A DNA stretch of 64,000 nucleotides from Microcella sp. (GCF_019739195.1 NZ_JAHHDS010000003.1:62001-126000); one strand, 5' to 3'. Counted from the stretch's first letter, positions 36,970 through 47,790 are shown. Notes: generated from the sequence alone by a model not told the origin. Numbers and translations are program-made.

Positions 36970-37688
36970 TGGCCCATACCCAACCCGCCGTCGACGGGGA
37001 TGACGGCTCCGCTGATGTACGCGGCGTCGTCGCTCGCGAGCCACGTCACGACGCGGGCAACCTCGGTAGGAGTCGCGAAGCGGCCAGCGGGGATCGACTG
37101 CTGGTACGCCTTCTGCTGGTCCTCGGGCAGCGCAGCCGTCATATCGGTCTCGATGAAGCCCGGAGCAACCACGTTCGCGGTGATGCCGCGCCCGCCGAGC
37201 TCGCGCGTGAGCGACCGGGCCATGCCGACGAGTGCCGACTTCGAGGCGCTGTAGTTGACCTGACCCGCCGAGCCGTAGAGGCCGACGACGCTCGAGATGA
37301 GGACGATGCGGCCGAAGCGAGCCTTCAGCATGCCCTTCGAGGCGCGCTTGACGGTGCGGAAGGCGCCCGTGAGGTTCGTGTCGATGACGTCGGTGAAGTC
37401 GTCGTCGCTCATGCGCATGAGCAGCATGTCGCGGGTGATGCCGGCGTTGGCCACGACGACCTCGACCGGGCCGAGTTCGGCCTCGACGGTCGTGAACGCC
37501 GCGTCGAGGGAGGCGGAGTCGGTGACGTCGGCCTGCACGGTGAGCGAGCCTTCGGGGCCGCTGCCTGAGCGTGCGGTGACGGCGACCCGGTGGCCTTGCG
37601 CGATGAACTCTTCGGCGATCGAGAAGCCGATGCCGCGGTTGCCGCCGGTGACGAGAACGGTGCGGGGGGAAGACGTACCTGGGGTCAT
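36966..37688 (-). CDS. fabG: 3-oxoacyl-[ACP] reductase family SDR
   Basis: A 240-residue short-chain dehydrogenase. The cofactor motif is VLVTGGNRGIGFSIAEEF, followed by NAG in VVVANAGITRDM. The catalytic residues are Ser in LISSVVGLYG and Tyr-x3-Lys in YSASKSALVG. PGFIETDMTAALP and DGGLGMGH at the C-terminus match FabG. It would reduce 3-oxoacyl-ACP with NADPH in fatty acid elongation. The ATG at 37688 has TATGCT eight bases upstream. Confidence 0.9.
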   Translation of the reverse strand: MTPGTSSPRTVLVTGGNRGIGFSIAEEFIAQGHRVAVTARSGSGPEGSLTVQADVTDSASLDAAFTTVEAELGPVEVVVANAGITRDMLLMRMSDDDFTDVIDTNLTGAFRTVKRASKGMLKARFGRIVLISSVVGLYGSAGQVNYSASKSALVGMARSLTRELGGRGITANVVAPGFIETDMTAALPEDQQKAYQQSIPAGRFATPTEVARVVTWLASDDAAYISGAVIPVDGGLGMGH

Positions 37689-37696
37689 GGCTCCCC

Positions 37697-37702
37697 AGCA
37701 TA
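37697..37702 (-). promoter_or_regulatory. -10 box for fabG
   Basis: TATGCT on the minus strand ends eight bases before the ATG at 37688. It implies no leader or a leader of one or two bases. Confidence 0.4.
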
Positions 37703-37719
37703 TGCGCAACGTCGAGAGC

Positions 37720-37725
37720 TACGAT
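37720..37725 (+). promoter_or_regulatory. -10 box of a probable leaderless promoter (DUF3099 gene)
   Basis: TACGAT is followed by six bases and an in-frame GTG at 37732. This favours that codon over the upstream ATGs at 37687 and 37702. Confidence 0.45.
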
Positions 37726-37731
37726 TCTGAG

Positions 37732-38016
37732 GTGCCGAGCCAACCGTCGAGTGCCATCACGAGCCTGCCGATGTCTCCCGATGAGGAGCGCAAGGTTCGC
37801 ATGGTGCGGTACGCGACGGCCATGGGTATCCGCATGATCTGCATCGCGGCGTGCTTCTTCACACCGGGCTGGTGGTTGCTGATTCCCGCCCTCGGCGCGA
37901 TCGCCCTCCCCTACTTCGCCGTGATCGCCGCGAACACGGTCGTGAACCGCAGCGGTCCGGCCGTCGAGCGCCCCGGCGCACTCCTGCCGTACGTGTCGCG
38001 CGACGGAGCCTCGTGA
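37732..38016 (+). CDS. DUF3099 family membrane protein
   Basis: A 94-residue protein with the DUF3099 pattern. It has AITSLPMSPDEERKVRMVRY, then two hydrophobic helices (GIRMICIAACFFTPGWWLLI and a GAIALPYFAVIAANT helix), and a short tail. The family is actinobacterial and of unknown function. The start is set at the GTG six bases after a TACGAT box; earlier in-frame ATGs at 37687 and 37702 would overlap the fabG start region. Its stop overlaps the next GTG by GTGA. Confidence 0.82.
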   Translation: MPSQPSSAITSLPMSPDEERKVRMVRYATAMGIRMICIAACFFTPGWWLLIPALGAIALPYFAVIAANTVVNRSGPAVERPGALLPYVSRDGAS

Positions 38017-38255
38017 TCGATCTGCCGGGGGCGATCAGCAGCATCCGTTGCTCGCGCAGCGGCTGCCGCGAGTCGGCCGACTGGGCCGTGAACTGGCGCA
38101 ACCCGCGCATTCACGGTCCTGAGCGGGTCAAGATCTGGCTCGCGTGCGATGAACACCGCGACTACCTCTACGACTACGTGGCGGCCCGTGGCTTCCCCGT
38201 GACGATCACCCCGGCCGGTGTCGTCGTCGAGCGGTTGCCCGACGCGGCAGAATAG
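38013..38255 (+). CDS. Small conserved actinobacterial protein with a Cys/His cluster
   Basis: An 80-residue protein containing CSRSGCRESADWAVNWRNPRI, and LACDEHRDYLYDY further on. The two Cys residues plus the Cys-x2-His pair look like a small zinc site. Similar proteins sit beside SURF1 and fabG in related genomes and are sometimes mislabelled acetone carboxylase. The function is unknown. GTGA overlap with the DUF3099 gene and a six-base gap to the SURF1 gene suggest one operon. Confidence 0.8.
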   Translation: MIDLPGAISSIRCSRSGCRESADWAVNWRNPRIHGPERVKIWLACDEHRDYLYDYVAARGFPVTITPAGVVVERLPDAAE

Positions 38256-38261
38256 CGTTCG

Positions 38262-39086
38262 ATGAGCATCCTCTCGCTGGCCCTGACGCGCCGGTGGCTC
38301 GGCTGGCTCGCGTTCACGACGGTGTTCGCGGTGGTCTGCGTGCTGCTCGCCCAGTGGCAGTGGTCTCGTCGGGTTGAGGTGGTCGCTGAGATGCGCGTCA
38401 TCGCCGAGAACTGGGATTCGGTGCCCGTCGAGCTGCGCGAGGTGCTGCCGCCCGGTGCCGAGCTCGACCCCGCGAGCGAGTGGTCGCCCGTCGCCCTCGA
38501 GGGCGAATACCTGCTCGAGTCGCAGGTTCTCGTGCGCAACCGGCCGCTCAACGCCCGCCCGGGCTTTGAGGTGCTGACGCCCCTGCTGCTCGACTCGGGC
38601 GAGGTCTTCATCGTCGACCGCGGCTGGCTGCCTGTCGGTTCAGCACAAGACTCCCCCGACGTCGTGCCCGCACCGCCCGAGGGCCGCGTGCAGGTCGTCG
38701 TGCGTCTCAAGCCTGGCGAGCCGACGATCGCGGGCCGCGGGGCACCCGAAGGTCAGATCGCCACCATCCATCTACCCGAGCTCGCCGAGAGCATCGATGC
38801 CGGCGAAGTCATCACCGGTGCCTACGGCCTGCTCGACAGCGAGTCGCCCAGCGTCGCCGAACGGCCGACAGCCGCGACTCGGCCCGTGAACGACGAGGGC
38901 CCGCACTTGAGCTACACGTTCCAGTGGTACCTCTTCGCACTGCTCGGCTTCGTCGGCTTCGGCTGGGCGCTGCGGCAAGAGCACCGCACCGCGCGTGCGG
39001 CCGAGACAGGCGAGGCGCTGCCGACACCGAAGCGCGGTCTCGACGCCGAGGTCGAAGATGCGATTCTGGATGCTCGCGAGCGCTGA
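38262..39086 (+). CDS. SURF1 family cytochrome oxidase assembly protein
   Basis: A 274-residue membrane protein with one helix near each end (residues about 12-30 and 223-243) enclosing an extracytoplasmic domain, the standard SURF1 topology. SURF1 marks are LAQWQWSRRVEV, VLVRNRPLNARPGFEVLTPL and FIVDRGWLPVG. It helps insert haem a into subunit I of aa3-type oxidase. Haem A synthesis genes ctaA and ctaB lie 7-9 kb away. It is the last gene of a short plus-strand operon. Confidence 0.93.
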   Translation: MSILSLALTRRWLGWLAFTTVFAVVCVLLAQWQWSRRVEVVAEMRVIAENWDSVPVELREVLPPGAELDPASEWSPVALEGEYLLESQVLVRNRPLNARPGFEVLTPLLLDSGEVFIVDRGWLPVGSAQDSPDVVPAPPEGRVQVVVRLKPGEPTIAGRGAPEGQIATIHLPELAESIDAGEVITGAYGLLDSESPSVAERPTAATRPVNDEGPHLSYTFQWYLFALLGFVGFGWALRQEHRTARAAETGEALPTPKRGLDAEVEDAILDARER

Positions 39087-39131
39087 GCGAGCATCCCGAC
39101 CCCGATCGGCGCACGTGCGCCGCTGCCCCGG

Positions 39132-40730
39132 TCAGGCGAGTGAGATCAGTTCCGCGTAATCAGCCGTCCAGAGGTCTTCGACGCCGTCGGGCATGATGAG
39201 CACGCGCTCCGGGTTGAGCGCCTCGACGGCGCCCTCGTCGTGGCTCACGAGAATGACGGCGCCGGCGTAGCTCGCGAGCGCGCCGAGGATTTCTTCTCGG
39301 CTGGCGGGGTCGAGGTTGTTGGTCGGCTCATCGAGCAGCAGCAGGTTGGCTTTCGAGACGACGAGCGTCGCGAGCGACAGGCGGGTCTTCTCGCCGCCCG
39401 AGAGCACGCCGGCGGGCTTCTGCACGTCGTCGCCCACGAAGAGGAACGAGCCCAGCACGCTGCGCGCCTCGCGCTCGGTGATGGCCTCGCTCGCGCTCAT
39501 CATGTTCTCGAGCACGCTGCGTCTCACATCAAGCGTCTCGTGCTCTTGCGCGTAATAGCCGACGCGCAGGCCGTGGCCCGGTTCGAGAACACCCGTGTCG
39601 GGAGCGTCGACGCCCGCGAGAATGCGCAGCAGCGTCGTCTTGCCCGCTCCGTTGAGCCCGAGAATGACGACGCGCGAGCCCTTGTCGACGGCAAGGTCGA
39701 CGGCGGTGAAGATCTCGAGCGAGCCGTAGCTCTTCGACAGGTTCTTGGCCTGCAGCGGCGTCTTGCCGACCGGCGCCGGCTCGGGGAAGCGCAGTTTGGC
39801 GACTCGATCGACAGCGCGCACCTCGTCGAGCCCTGACAGCATCTTCTCGGCGCGGGCGACCATCTGGTGCGCGGCGGCGGCCTTCGATGCCTTGGCGCCG
39901 AACCGGGCCGCCTGCAACTGCAGCGACGTGGCTTTCTTCTCGACGTTGACGCGCTCTTTCTTGCGGCGCTCTTCGTCAGCCTCGCGCTGGCGCAAATAGT
40001 GCTTCCAGCCCATGTTGTAGATGTCGATGACTTGGCGGTTGGCGTCGAGGTAGAACACGCGGTTGACCGTCTCCTCGACGAGCTGCACATCGTGACTGAT
40101 GACGATGAAACCGCCCTGGTACTGCTTCAAGAACTCGCGTAGCCACACGACCGAGTCGGCATCGAGGTGGTTCGTCGGCTCGTCGAGAATCATCGTCTCG
40201 GCATCGCTGAACAGGATGCGGGCCAGCTCGATGCGGCGCCGCTGACCGCCCGAGAGCGTGCTGAGCGGTTGGCTGAGAATGCGATCGGGCAGAGACAGGT
40301 TGCTCGCGATCGCCGCCGCTTCGGCTTCAGCCGCGTATCCGCCCAGCGCCTGGAAGCGGTCGGTGAGCCGTCCATAGCGATCCATGGCTTTCTCCGACAC
40401 CGCGGCATCCGCGCTGCCCATGTCGATGGAGGCCTGCTGCATGTCGATGACGAGCTGCCCAAGGCCGCGGGCATCGAGAATGCGCGTGCGCGCGAGCTGC
40501 TCAGGGTCGCCCGCACGAGGGTCTTGCGGCAGATAGCCGATCTCGCCCGTGCGGGTGATCGAGCCGCCCGTCGGTGCCCCTTCGCCGGCGAGTGCGCGGG
40601 TCATCGTGGTCTTGCCGGCGCCATTGCGCCCGACCAGACCGATCTTGTCGCCCTTGTCCACGCGAAAGCTGACGTTCTCCATGAGCAGGCGCGCTCCGAC
40701 CCTGATCTCGAGGTCTTGCACAGCGAGCAC
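39132..40730 (-). CDS. ABC-F family ATPase (ribosome-associated)
   Basis: A 532-residue soluble protein with two ABC domains and no membrane segment. The first has GRNGAGKTT and TLSGGQRRRIELARIL; the second has GLNGAGKTT, VLSGGEKTRLSLATLV and LLLDEPTNNLDP. The charged linker (YLRQREADEERRKKERVN) is the P-site tRNA interaction motif of ABC-F proteins. These act on the ribosomal E-site in translation control or antibiotic protection; which of the two applies is not clear from sequence. The start is GTG. It is convergent with SURF1 and divergent from bioY. Confidence 0.93.
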   Translation of the reverse strand: MLAVQDLEIRVGARLLMENVSFRVDKGDKIGLVGRNGAGKTTMTRALAGEGAPTGGSITRTGEIGYLPQDPRAGDPEQLARTRILDARGLGQLVIDMQQASIDMGSADAAVSEKAMDRYGRLTDRFQALGGYAAEAEAAAIASNLSLPDRILSQPLSTLSGGQRRRIELARILFSDAETMILDEPTNHLDADSVVWLREFLKQYQGGFIVISHDVQLVEETVNRVFYLDANRQVIDIYNMGWKHYLRQREADEERRKKERVNVEKKATSLQLQAARFGAKASKAAAAHQMVARAEKMLSGLDEVRAVDRVAKLRFPEPAPVGKTPLQAKNLSKSYGSLEIFTAVDLAVDKGSRVVILGLNGAGKTTLLRILAGVDAPDTGVLEPGHGLRVGYYAQEHETLDVRRSVLENMMSASEAITEREARSVLGSFLFVGDDVQKPAGVLSGGEKTRLSLATLVVSKANLLLLDEPTNNLDPASREEILGALASYAGAVILVSHDEGAVEALNPERVLIMPDGVEDLWTADYAELISLA

Positions 40731-40789
40731 AGCGAAAGTCCGTTTCTTTGGTGGGATTCGGCCAGACCCGTCAGCGGGGGCCAGCCCGA

Positions 40790-40796
40790 TAGTCTA
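40790..40796. promoter_or_regulatory. Possible bidirectional -10 element between ABC-F and bioY
   Basis: TAGTCTA provides TAGTCT on the plus strand (40790-40795) and TAGACT on the minus strand (40796-40791). Predicted starts give leaders of about 36 bases to bioY and 54 bases to the ABC-F gene. Confidence 0.45.
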
Positions 40797-40837
40797 ACGC
40801 TGTCCCCTGCACCCGACTTCTCGTGAGGAAGCCCGTC

Positions 40838-41446
40838 GTGACGACTGCCACCACTCCCCTGCTGCGCCCCACTCTCGTCGACCGTGTGGTCACCCGCACC
40901 TGGCTGAGCGACATCGCGCTCGTCGTCGCCGGCACCGCGCTCGTCGCCGTGCTCGCCCAGGTCGCGATTCCGCTCTGGCCCGTTCCGGTCACCGGCCAGA
41001 CGCTCGCGGTGCTGCTCGTGGGTGCGAGCCTCGGTGCCGCTCGCGGTGCCGCTTCGCTCGCGCTCTACGCGGTGCTCGGCGGTCTCGGTCTGCCGATCTA
41101 CAGCGACGCTTCTGGTGGCTGGAGCGTGCTGCTCGGCCCGACCGGCGGGTACATCATCGGGTTCATCGTCTCGGCCGCCCTCGTCGGCTGGGCCGCCGAG
41201 CGCGCCTGGGACCGCGGCTGGTACAAGCCGATCATTACTTTCATCGGCGGCTCGCTCGTCGTGTTCGCCATTGGGCTGCCCTGGCTCGCCGTCTCGCTCG
41301 GCCAGCTCGGGCTGCCCAACGACCTGCAGTCGGTGCTCGTCGCGGGCTTCTACCCGTTCATCATCGGCGGGCTGATCAAGGCCGCCATTGCCGCCGCACT
41401 GTTGCCCGCCCTGTGGGCGGCGGCAGAGCGGTCGCAACAGAAGTAG
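40838..41446 (+). CDS. bioY: BioY biotin uptake protein
   Basis: A 202-residue membrane protein with six hydrophobic segments, the substrate-binding S-component of the biotin ECF transporter. Signature regions are QVAIPLWPVPVTGQTLAVLL, GAARGAASLALYAVLGGLGLP, and GPTGGYIIGFIVSA with Gly-rich packing. I chose the GTG at 40838 because GAGGAAG lies seven bases upstream; a GTG at 40823 would be inside that site. No bioM or bioN is nearby, so it works alone or with a shared ECF module. A terminator follows. Confidence 0.93.
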   Translation: MTTATTPLLRPTLVDRVVTRTWLSDIALVVAGTALVAVLAQVAIPLWPVPVTGQTLAVLLVGASLGAARGAASLALYAVLGGLGLPIYSDASGGWSVLLGPTGGYIIGFIVSAALVGWAAERAWDRGWYKPIITFIGGSLVVFAIGLPWLAVSLGQLGLPNDLQSVLVAGFYPFIIGGLIKAAIAAALLPALWAAAERSQQK

Positions 41447-41458
41447 CTCTAGCGCGAC

Positions 41459-41492
41459 GAAGGGCCCCTACCGCATTCGGTAAGGGCCCTTT
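41459..41492. terminator. Bidirectional intrinsic terminator between bioY and sufT
   Basis: AGGGCCCCTACCG (41461-41473) and CGGTAAGGGCCCT (41478-41490) form a 13-base stem with one mismatch and a four-base loop. It lies between two convergent stops, and the plus-strand exit is TTTC. It resembles the rpmE2 terminator in its GAAGGGCCCC arm. Confidence 0.75.
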
Positions 41493-41505
41493 CGCGTAGA
41501 TCACG

Positions 41506-41835
41506 TTAGATCGAGAATCCCAGCGCTCTCATCATGTCGCGGCCGTCGTCCGTGATGCGCTCGGGGCCCCACGGGGGCATCCACACCCAGTTGATGCGGA
41601 ACTGCTCGACAATGCCGTCGAGTGAGTTCGCGATCGACTCCTCGATCACGTCGGTGAGCGGGCAACCGGCGGAGGTGAGAGTCATCGAGATGATGAGCGC
41701 GTCGCTCTCTTCATCCCAGGCGAGGTCGTAGACGAGGCCGAGGTCGACGATGTTGACGCCCAGCTCGGGGTCGACGACGTCTTTCAGCCCTTCTTCGACT
41801 TTGTCGAAGAGTTGCGGTTCGAGTGCGGTGGGCAT
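41506..41835 (-). CDS. sufT: Metal-sulfur cluster assembly factor, SufT/MIP18 (DUF59) family
   Basis: A 109-residue DUF59 protein. Landmarks are GLKDVVDPELGVNIVDLGLVYDL and MTLTSAGCPLTDVIEES with the conserved Cys, then WVWMPPWGPERIT. It takes part in Fe-S cluster maturation or transfer to targets. It is the last gene of the suf cluster, four bases after sufC, and ends at a strong terminator. Confidence 0.92.
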   Translation of the reverse strand: MPTALEPQLFDKVEEGLKDVVDPELGVNIVDLGLVYDLAWDEESDALIISMTLTSAGCPLTDVIEESIANSLDGIVEQFRINWVWMPPWGPERITDDGRDMMRALGFSI

Positions 41836-41839
41836 GCGC

Positions 41840-42604
<765 letters not shown>

Positions 42605-42617
42605 GTCTGAATCTTCC

Positions 42618-42944
42618 TTACGGGGTCTGGATCGTGTCGACGTCTACCAGCACGTCACCGTTCTCCACGGTGACGGCGTAGACGGGTACCGGCTCGTAGG
42701 CCGGAAAATTGCGGGGCTTGCCCGTGGTGAGCTCGAACTTCGAGCCGTGTGCCCAGCACTCGATCGCGTCATCTTCGACGAAGCCCTCGCTCAGCGAGAT
42801 CTCACCGTGGGTGCAGGTGTCGCCCAGTGCATGCACTGCGCCGGCCGAATCCATGACAACGGCGACGGGGCGGCCGTCAACGACGACCTTCTTGGCGCTC
42901 GCCGGGCTCAACTCGTCGAGGCCGCAGACGCGGGTTGCCGCCAT
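42618..42944 (-). CDS. Rieske-type ferredoxin subunit within the suf cluster
   Basis: A 108-residue [2Fe-2S] Rieske protein. The ligand boxes are CTH (in ALGDTCTHGEISLS) and CWAH (in DDAIECWAHGSKFEL). These match the ferredoxin component of non-haem iron oxygenases, but no oxygenase is nearby. Its place between sufD and sufC, one base after sufD, is a recurring actinobacterial arrangement. It suggests an electron-transfer or cluster-carrier role in Fe-S assembly; that role is inference. Confidence 0.9.
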   Translation of the reverse strand: MAATRVCGLDELSPASAKKVVVDGRPVAVVMDSAGAVHALGDTCTHGEISLSEGFVEDDAIECWAHGSKFELTTGKPRNFPAYEPVPVYAVTVENGDVLVDVDTIQTP

Positions 42945-42945
42945 G

Positions 42946-44142
42946 TCACACCACCTCGACAGCTTCGAGCTCGCGCTCGATCGCTGCGACGAGCCGTGCC
43001 TCGAGCTCGGCGTTGCCGATCTTCTGCACGACGTCGATCAAGAAGCCCTGCACCACGAGCCGGCGGGCCTCCTGCTCATCGATGCCGCGCGAACGCAAGT
43101 AGAAGAGCTGCTCGTCGTCGAAGCGCCCGGTAGCACTGGCGTGACCAGCCCCCGCGATGTCGCCGGTCTCGATCTCGAGGTTGGGAATCGAGTCGGCGCG
43201 CGTTCCGTCGCTCAGCACCAGGTTGCGGTTTTGCTCGTACGAGTCGGTGCCCGTGGCATCGCGGCCGATGAGCACATCGCCGACCCAGACGGTGCGAGCA
43301 CCCTGACCGTTGAGAGCGCCCTTGTAGTTGACACGGCTGATCGTGTGAGGCGCGATGTGGTGCACGTAGACACGCTGCTCGAGGTGTTGGCCGGCGTCGG
43401 CGAAGTAGAGGCCGAGCAACTGGCCATCGGCACCGGCACCGGAGAGGTGCACCGAGGGGTTCACCCGCACGACGGAGCCGCCGAGTGAGACGACGACGTG
43501 CTTGAGGCGAGCATCCCGATCGACACGGCCGAACTGGCTCGACAGGTGAACCGACTCGTCATCCCATTCCTGCAGGCTGACGACGGTGAGATCGCTGCCG
43601 GCCTCGGCGACGACCTCGACGTTCTCGCTCAACCGCGTAGAGCCCCGGTTGTCGATGATGACGAGCCCGCGAGCGTTCGGTTTCGCGGTGATGATCGTGT
43701 GGGCGGCCCGGGGAGTGCTGTCGGCACCGGCGCGGTCGATCGTCACGACAACGGGCTCTTCAGCCGTGAGGGTCACTGACAGCGCCTCCTCGAACCGCGA
43801 CCAGGCGTTGGCGGCCGCTCGCTCTTCCGCGAGACCGGCGGTGCCGATGCGCGCGTCGGTGCGGTCGATCCACTCGGTGGTGACACCATCGGCCTCGGAC
43901 ACGACAGCCGGGAACGGCGAGCCGTCGAGCTCGTCGTCGATCAGGTCGCGCACCGCGGCGACCGGAGTCAGCCGCCACTCGAGCTCGCGACCGGTGACGT
44001 CGGCGAAGTCGCCGTGCACGGCCGAGGCGAAGCGGTCAGAGCGTGTCTGCACCGGCACCGGGGAACCGGGGCCGTGCGAGTGCGGCCGCGCGCCGGCGTG
44101 CCCGGCCTCGTCGACGGACGGGGTCGTAGAGGTGGAGCTCAT
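42946..44142 (-). CDS. sufD: Fe-S cluster assembly protein SufD
   Basis: A 398-residue SufB/D-family scaffold subunit. The variable N-terminal half is followed by the conserved beta-helix and C-terminal helices, with IGRDATGTDSYEQNRNLVLSD, HASATGRFDDEQLFYLRSRGI and EARRLVVQGFLIDVVQKIG. It pairs with SufB and SufC. The ATG directly abuts the sufB stop, so translation is coupled. The N-terminal ~30 residues are low-complexity and rich in His, Gly and Pro. Confidence 0.95.
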   Translation of the reverse strand: MSSTSTTPSVDEAGHAGARPHSHGPGSPVPVQTRSDRFASAVHGDFADVTGRELEWRLTPVAAVRDLIDDELDGSPFPAVVSEADGVTTEWIDRTDARIGTAGLAEERAAANAWSRFEEALSVTLTAEEPVVVTIDRAGADSTPRAAHTIITAKPNARGLVIIDNRGSTRLSENVEVVAEAGSDLTVVSLQEWDDESVHLSSQFGRVDRDARLKHVVVSLGGSVVRVNPSVHLSGAGADGQLLGLYFADAGQHLEQRVYVHHIAPHTISRVNYKGALNGQGARTVWVGDVLIGRDATGTDSYEQNRNLVLSDGTRADSIPNLEIETGDIAGAGHASATGRFDDEQLFYLRSRGIDEQEARRLVVQGFLIDVVQKIGNAELEARLVAAIERELEAVEVV

Positions 44143-45561
<1,419 letters not shown>

Positions 45562-45686
45562 GATGTTCCTCTTCTCTTTGCCGAACCCAACCCGCTATTC
45601 GGTCAGGACATTCCCGCTCTCGACACGCACCGCGGTTCGCGGCTGCGGTGCGCGGCACCGTGCGGCGGATGCTCATCCAGCGCATC

Positions 45687-45692
45687 TACACT
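45687..45692 (+). promoter_or_regulatory. -10 box candidate for the haem A synthase gene
   Basis: TACACT lies in the 244-base divergent region between sufB and ctaA, about 115 bases before the GTG at 45806. No matching -35 is visible. The rest of this region shows GC-rich imperfect repeats but no gene that I can support. Confidence 0.3.
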
Positions 45693-45805
45693 GGCGCACG
45701 ACGGGTCGTGCGGGGCAGTTCGACTGCCCGATGAACCCACGATCGTCACTGATGGAGAGCTCCTTGATTCTACAGGGAGGATGCTGAAAGAGGAGGAAGC
45801 TGGCT

Positions 45806-46753
45806 GTGAACCGGCTGTATCAGTGGTTGCCCGCCTCGACTGCCGACCGCCGCGTGCGCGTCATCGCCTGGGCTTCGCTCGTGAGTCAGACACTCATCGT
45901 CGGCACCGGTGGAGCCGTGCGCCTGACCGGCTCCGGTCTCGGCTGCCCCACCTGGCCTCGGTGCACCGAAGACTCGTTCGTGGCCACTCCCGAGATGGGT
46001 ATTCACGGCATCGTCGAGTTCGGCAATCGGCTGCTGACCTTCGTGCTCGTGATCATCGCGATCCTGGCTTTCCTCTCGGTACTGCGCATGCGACGCGAGC
46101 GTCCTGAACTGCTGCGGCTCACGGTCGCGCTCGGGCTCGGAATTCCCCTGCAGGCCGTGATCGGGGGGATCACGGTGCTCACGCAGCTCAACCCGTGGAT
46201 CGTCGGGCTGCACTTCGTCGTATCGGCGGTGCTCGTCGCGCTGGCCGTCGTCTTCGTGCATCGCGTCTACCGCGGCCGCACGACAGGCGAGCTGCTCGTA
46301 CCGCGGCCCGTGCAGTGGCTCGCGCTCGCGACGGCAGCGGGCGCGTGGATCACGGTGCTCGTCGGCATTGTCGTGACCGGCTCGGGGCCGCACGCCGGTG
46401 ATGGCGGCGCCGCTCGCAACGGGCTCGACTCCGAACTGCTGCAGCACGTGCACTCGTGGCCCGCCTACATCACCTTCGGGTTGAGCGTTCTGCTGCTCGT
46501 GGTGGCACTGCGGCTCGGGCTGGCTCCGTTGCGTCGAGCGGTGACCGCGTTGCTCGCCGTCGAGGTCGTGCAGATCGTCGTCGGGCTCGCGCAGGCACGG
46601 CTCGGGCTTCCTGAGCTGCTCGTGGGCATCCACATGGTGCTCGCCTGCGTGCTCATCGCCGTTGTCACGCTCGTGCTGCTCACGCTGCGGCGCATGCAGT
46701 CGGAGCGACTCGTCGAGTCGACCGCAGACGCGCAGCTCGCCAGCGTTCGCTGA
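45806..46753 (+). CDS. ctaA: Haem A synthase (COX15/CtaA)
   Basis: A 315-residue membrane protein with eight hydrophobic segments that oxidises the C8 methyl of haem O to make haem A. Typical features are the N-terminal GGAVRLTGSGLGCPTWPRC, the haem-ligand His in GIVEFGNRLLTF and VGLHFVVSAVLV, and their second-half counterparts in HVHSWPAYITFG and GIHMVLACVLIA. The GTG start has GAGGAGGAAG upstream. It is convergent with ctaB, which supplies haem O. Confidence 0.95.
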   Translation: MNRLYQWLPASTADRRVRVIAWASLVSQTLIVGTGGAVRLTGSGLGCPTWPRCTEDSFVATPEMGIHGIVEFGNRLLTFVLVIIAILAFLSVLRMRRERPELLRLTVALGLGIPLQAVIGGITVLTQLNPWIVGLHFVVSAVLVALAVVFVHRVYRGRTTGELLVPRPVQWLALATAAGAWITVLVGIVVTGSGPHAGDGGAARNGLDSELLQHVHSWPAYITFGLSVLLLVVALRLGLAPLRRAVTALLAVEVVQIVVGLAQARLGLPELLVGIHMVLACVLIAVVTLVLLTLRRMQSERLVESTADAQLASVR

Positions 46754-46771
46754 CCCGCACGCTCCGAGGCG

Positions 46772-47692
46772 CTAGAACGGCAGCAGCGGGTCGATGCCCA
46801 CGGCGACGAACAGAAGCGTCAAGTAGGTGATGCTCGCGTGGAAGACACGCATCGGAGCGGCCTCCTCGCCGCGGACGGCGCGGCCGTGCAACCGGTGGCT
46901 CTCGATGATGAACCAGCCGCCCGACAGCACGGCGACGGCCGTATAGAGCGCGCCCATAGGTGCGATCGGGATGAGCAGGAGCGAGGCGATGACGGTCGCC
47001 CAGGCGTAGAGGATCACCTGCACCCCGACCGTCGCTCGATCGCGCAGGACGGCGAGCATCGGCACCTCGGCCGCCGCGTAGTCATCGCGATACTTCATCG
47101 AGAGCGGCCAGTAGTGGGGCGGGGTCCAGAGGAAGACGACCAGGAAGAGGATGAACGGCGGCCAGTCGAGTGAGCCGGTGACGGCGCTCCAGCCGATGAG
47201 CACCGGGAAGCACCCGGCGATGCCGCCCCAGATGATGTTCTGCTCGGTGCGGCGCTTGAGCACGAGAGTGTAAATCACCACGTAGAACACGATGGCGGCC
47301 AGCGAGAGGGCCGCTGCCAGCCAATTCGTCGTGAGCGCCAGCCAGACGATCGAGACCACGCCGATCGTGTAGGCGAAGACCAGGGCAGAGCGATCGGAGA
47401 TCTCCCCCGTCGCGAGCGGACGGTTGCTCGTGCGCTTCATGAGCCGATCGATGTCGCGATCGATATACATGTTGAAAGCGCCGGCCGATCCAGCCGAGAG
47501 CGCACCGCCGATGAGGGTGGCGAGCACCAGCCAGATGCTCGGTAGGCCTTCGGCAGCCAAAATCATCACAGGGGCGGTCGTGACGAGAAGAAGCTCGATG
47601 ACGCGCGGCTTCGTCAGCGCGACGTAGGCCGCGATGGTGCGGCGGATTCCTCGCGGTCGCGTCATGACGGCGTGCTCGAGCGCGGTATCCAT
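46772..47692 (-). CDS. ctaB: Protohaem IX farnesyltransferase
   Basis: A 306-residue UbiA-family prenyltransferase with eight or nine hydrophobic segments that converts haem B to haem O. The Asp-rich motif is [20 protein letters not shown]. The second conserved loop is [35 protein letters not shown] precedes the ATG. It is convergent with ctaA with 18 bases between stops, so the two haem A steps are adjacent but separately transcribed. Confidence 0.96.
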   Translation of the reverse strand: MDTALEHAVMTRPRGIRRTIAAYVALTKPRVIELLLVTTAPVMILAAEGLPSIWLVLATLIGGALSAGSAGAFNMYIDRDIDRLMKRTSNRPLATGEISDRSALVFAYTIGVVSIVWLALTTNWLAAALSLAAIVFYVVIYTLVLKRRTEQNIIWGGIAGCFPVLIGWSAVTGSLDWPPFILFLVVFLWTPPHYWPLSMKYRDDYAAAEVPMLAVLRDRATVGVQVILYAWATVIASLLLIPIAPMGALYTAVAVLSGGWFIIESHRLHGRAVRGEEAAPMRVFHASITYLTLLFVAVGIDPLLPF

Positions 47693-47725
47693 GGCTCCCT
47701 TTGTCGTGAGGGCGGTGCTGGGCTG

Positions 47726-47731
47726 AGTCTA
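47726..47731 (-). promoter_or_regulatory. -10 box for ctaB
   Basis: TAGACT on the minus strand would start transcription about 27 bases before the ctaB ATG. That leaves a short leader with the AAAGGGAG site. Confidence 0.4.
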
Positions 47732-47784
47732 CGGGAGGTGACCATAGAGGTTGCCCTGCACCCTCCGAGGCATACAGCCCTCTC

Positions 47785-47790
47785 TATACT
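47785..47790 (+). promoter_or_regulatory. -10 box for the tkt operon
   Basis: TATACT is the best -10 match in the 186-base ctaB-tkt intergenic region. It gives a leader of about 80 bases. No good -35 at 16-18 bases is visible; TTGCCC at 47751 is too far upstream. Confidence 0.45.

Noticed and set aside
39108-39121. Palindrome GGCGCACGTGCGCC between SURF1 and the ABC-F gene as a terminator or operator
   Set aside because: It has no loop to form a stable RNA hairpin and no T-run, and it lies between convergent stops. Chance in a high-GC gap is adequate.
45562-45805. Small RNA or extra gene in the 244-base sufB-ctaA gap
   Set aside because: The GC-rich imperfect repeats do not form a convincing defined structure, and no open frame has a start with a ribosome binding site. 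Only a -10 candidate for ctaA was kept.
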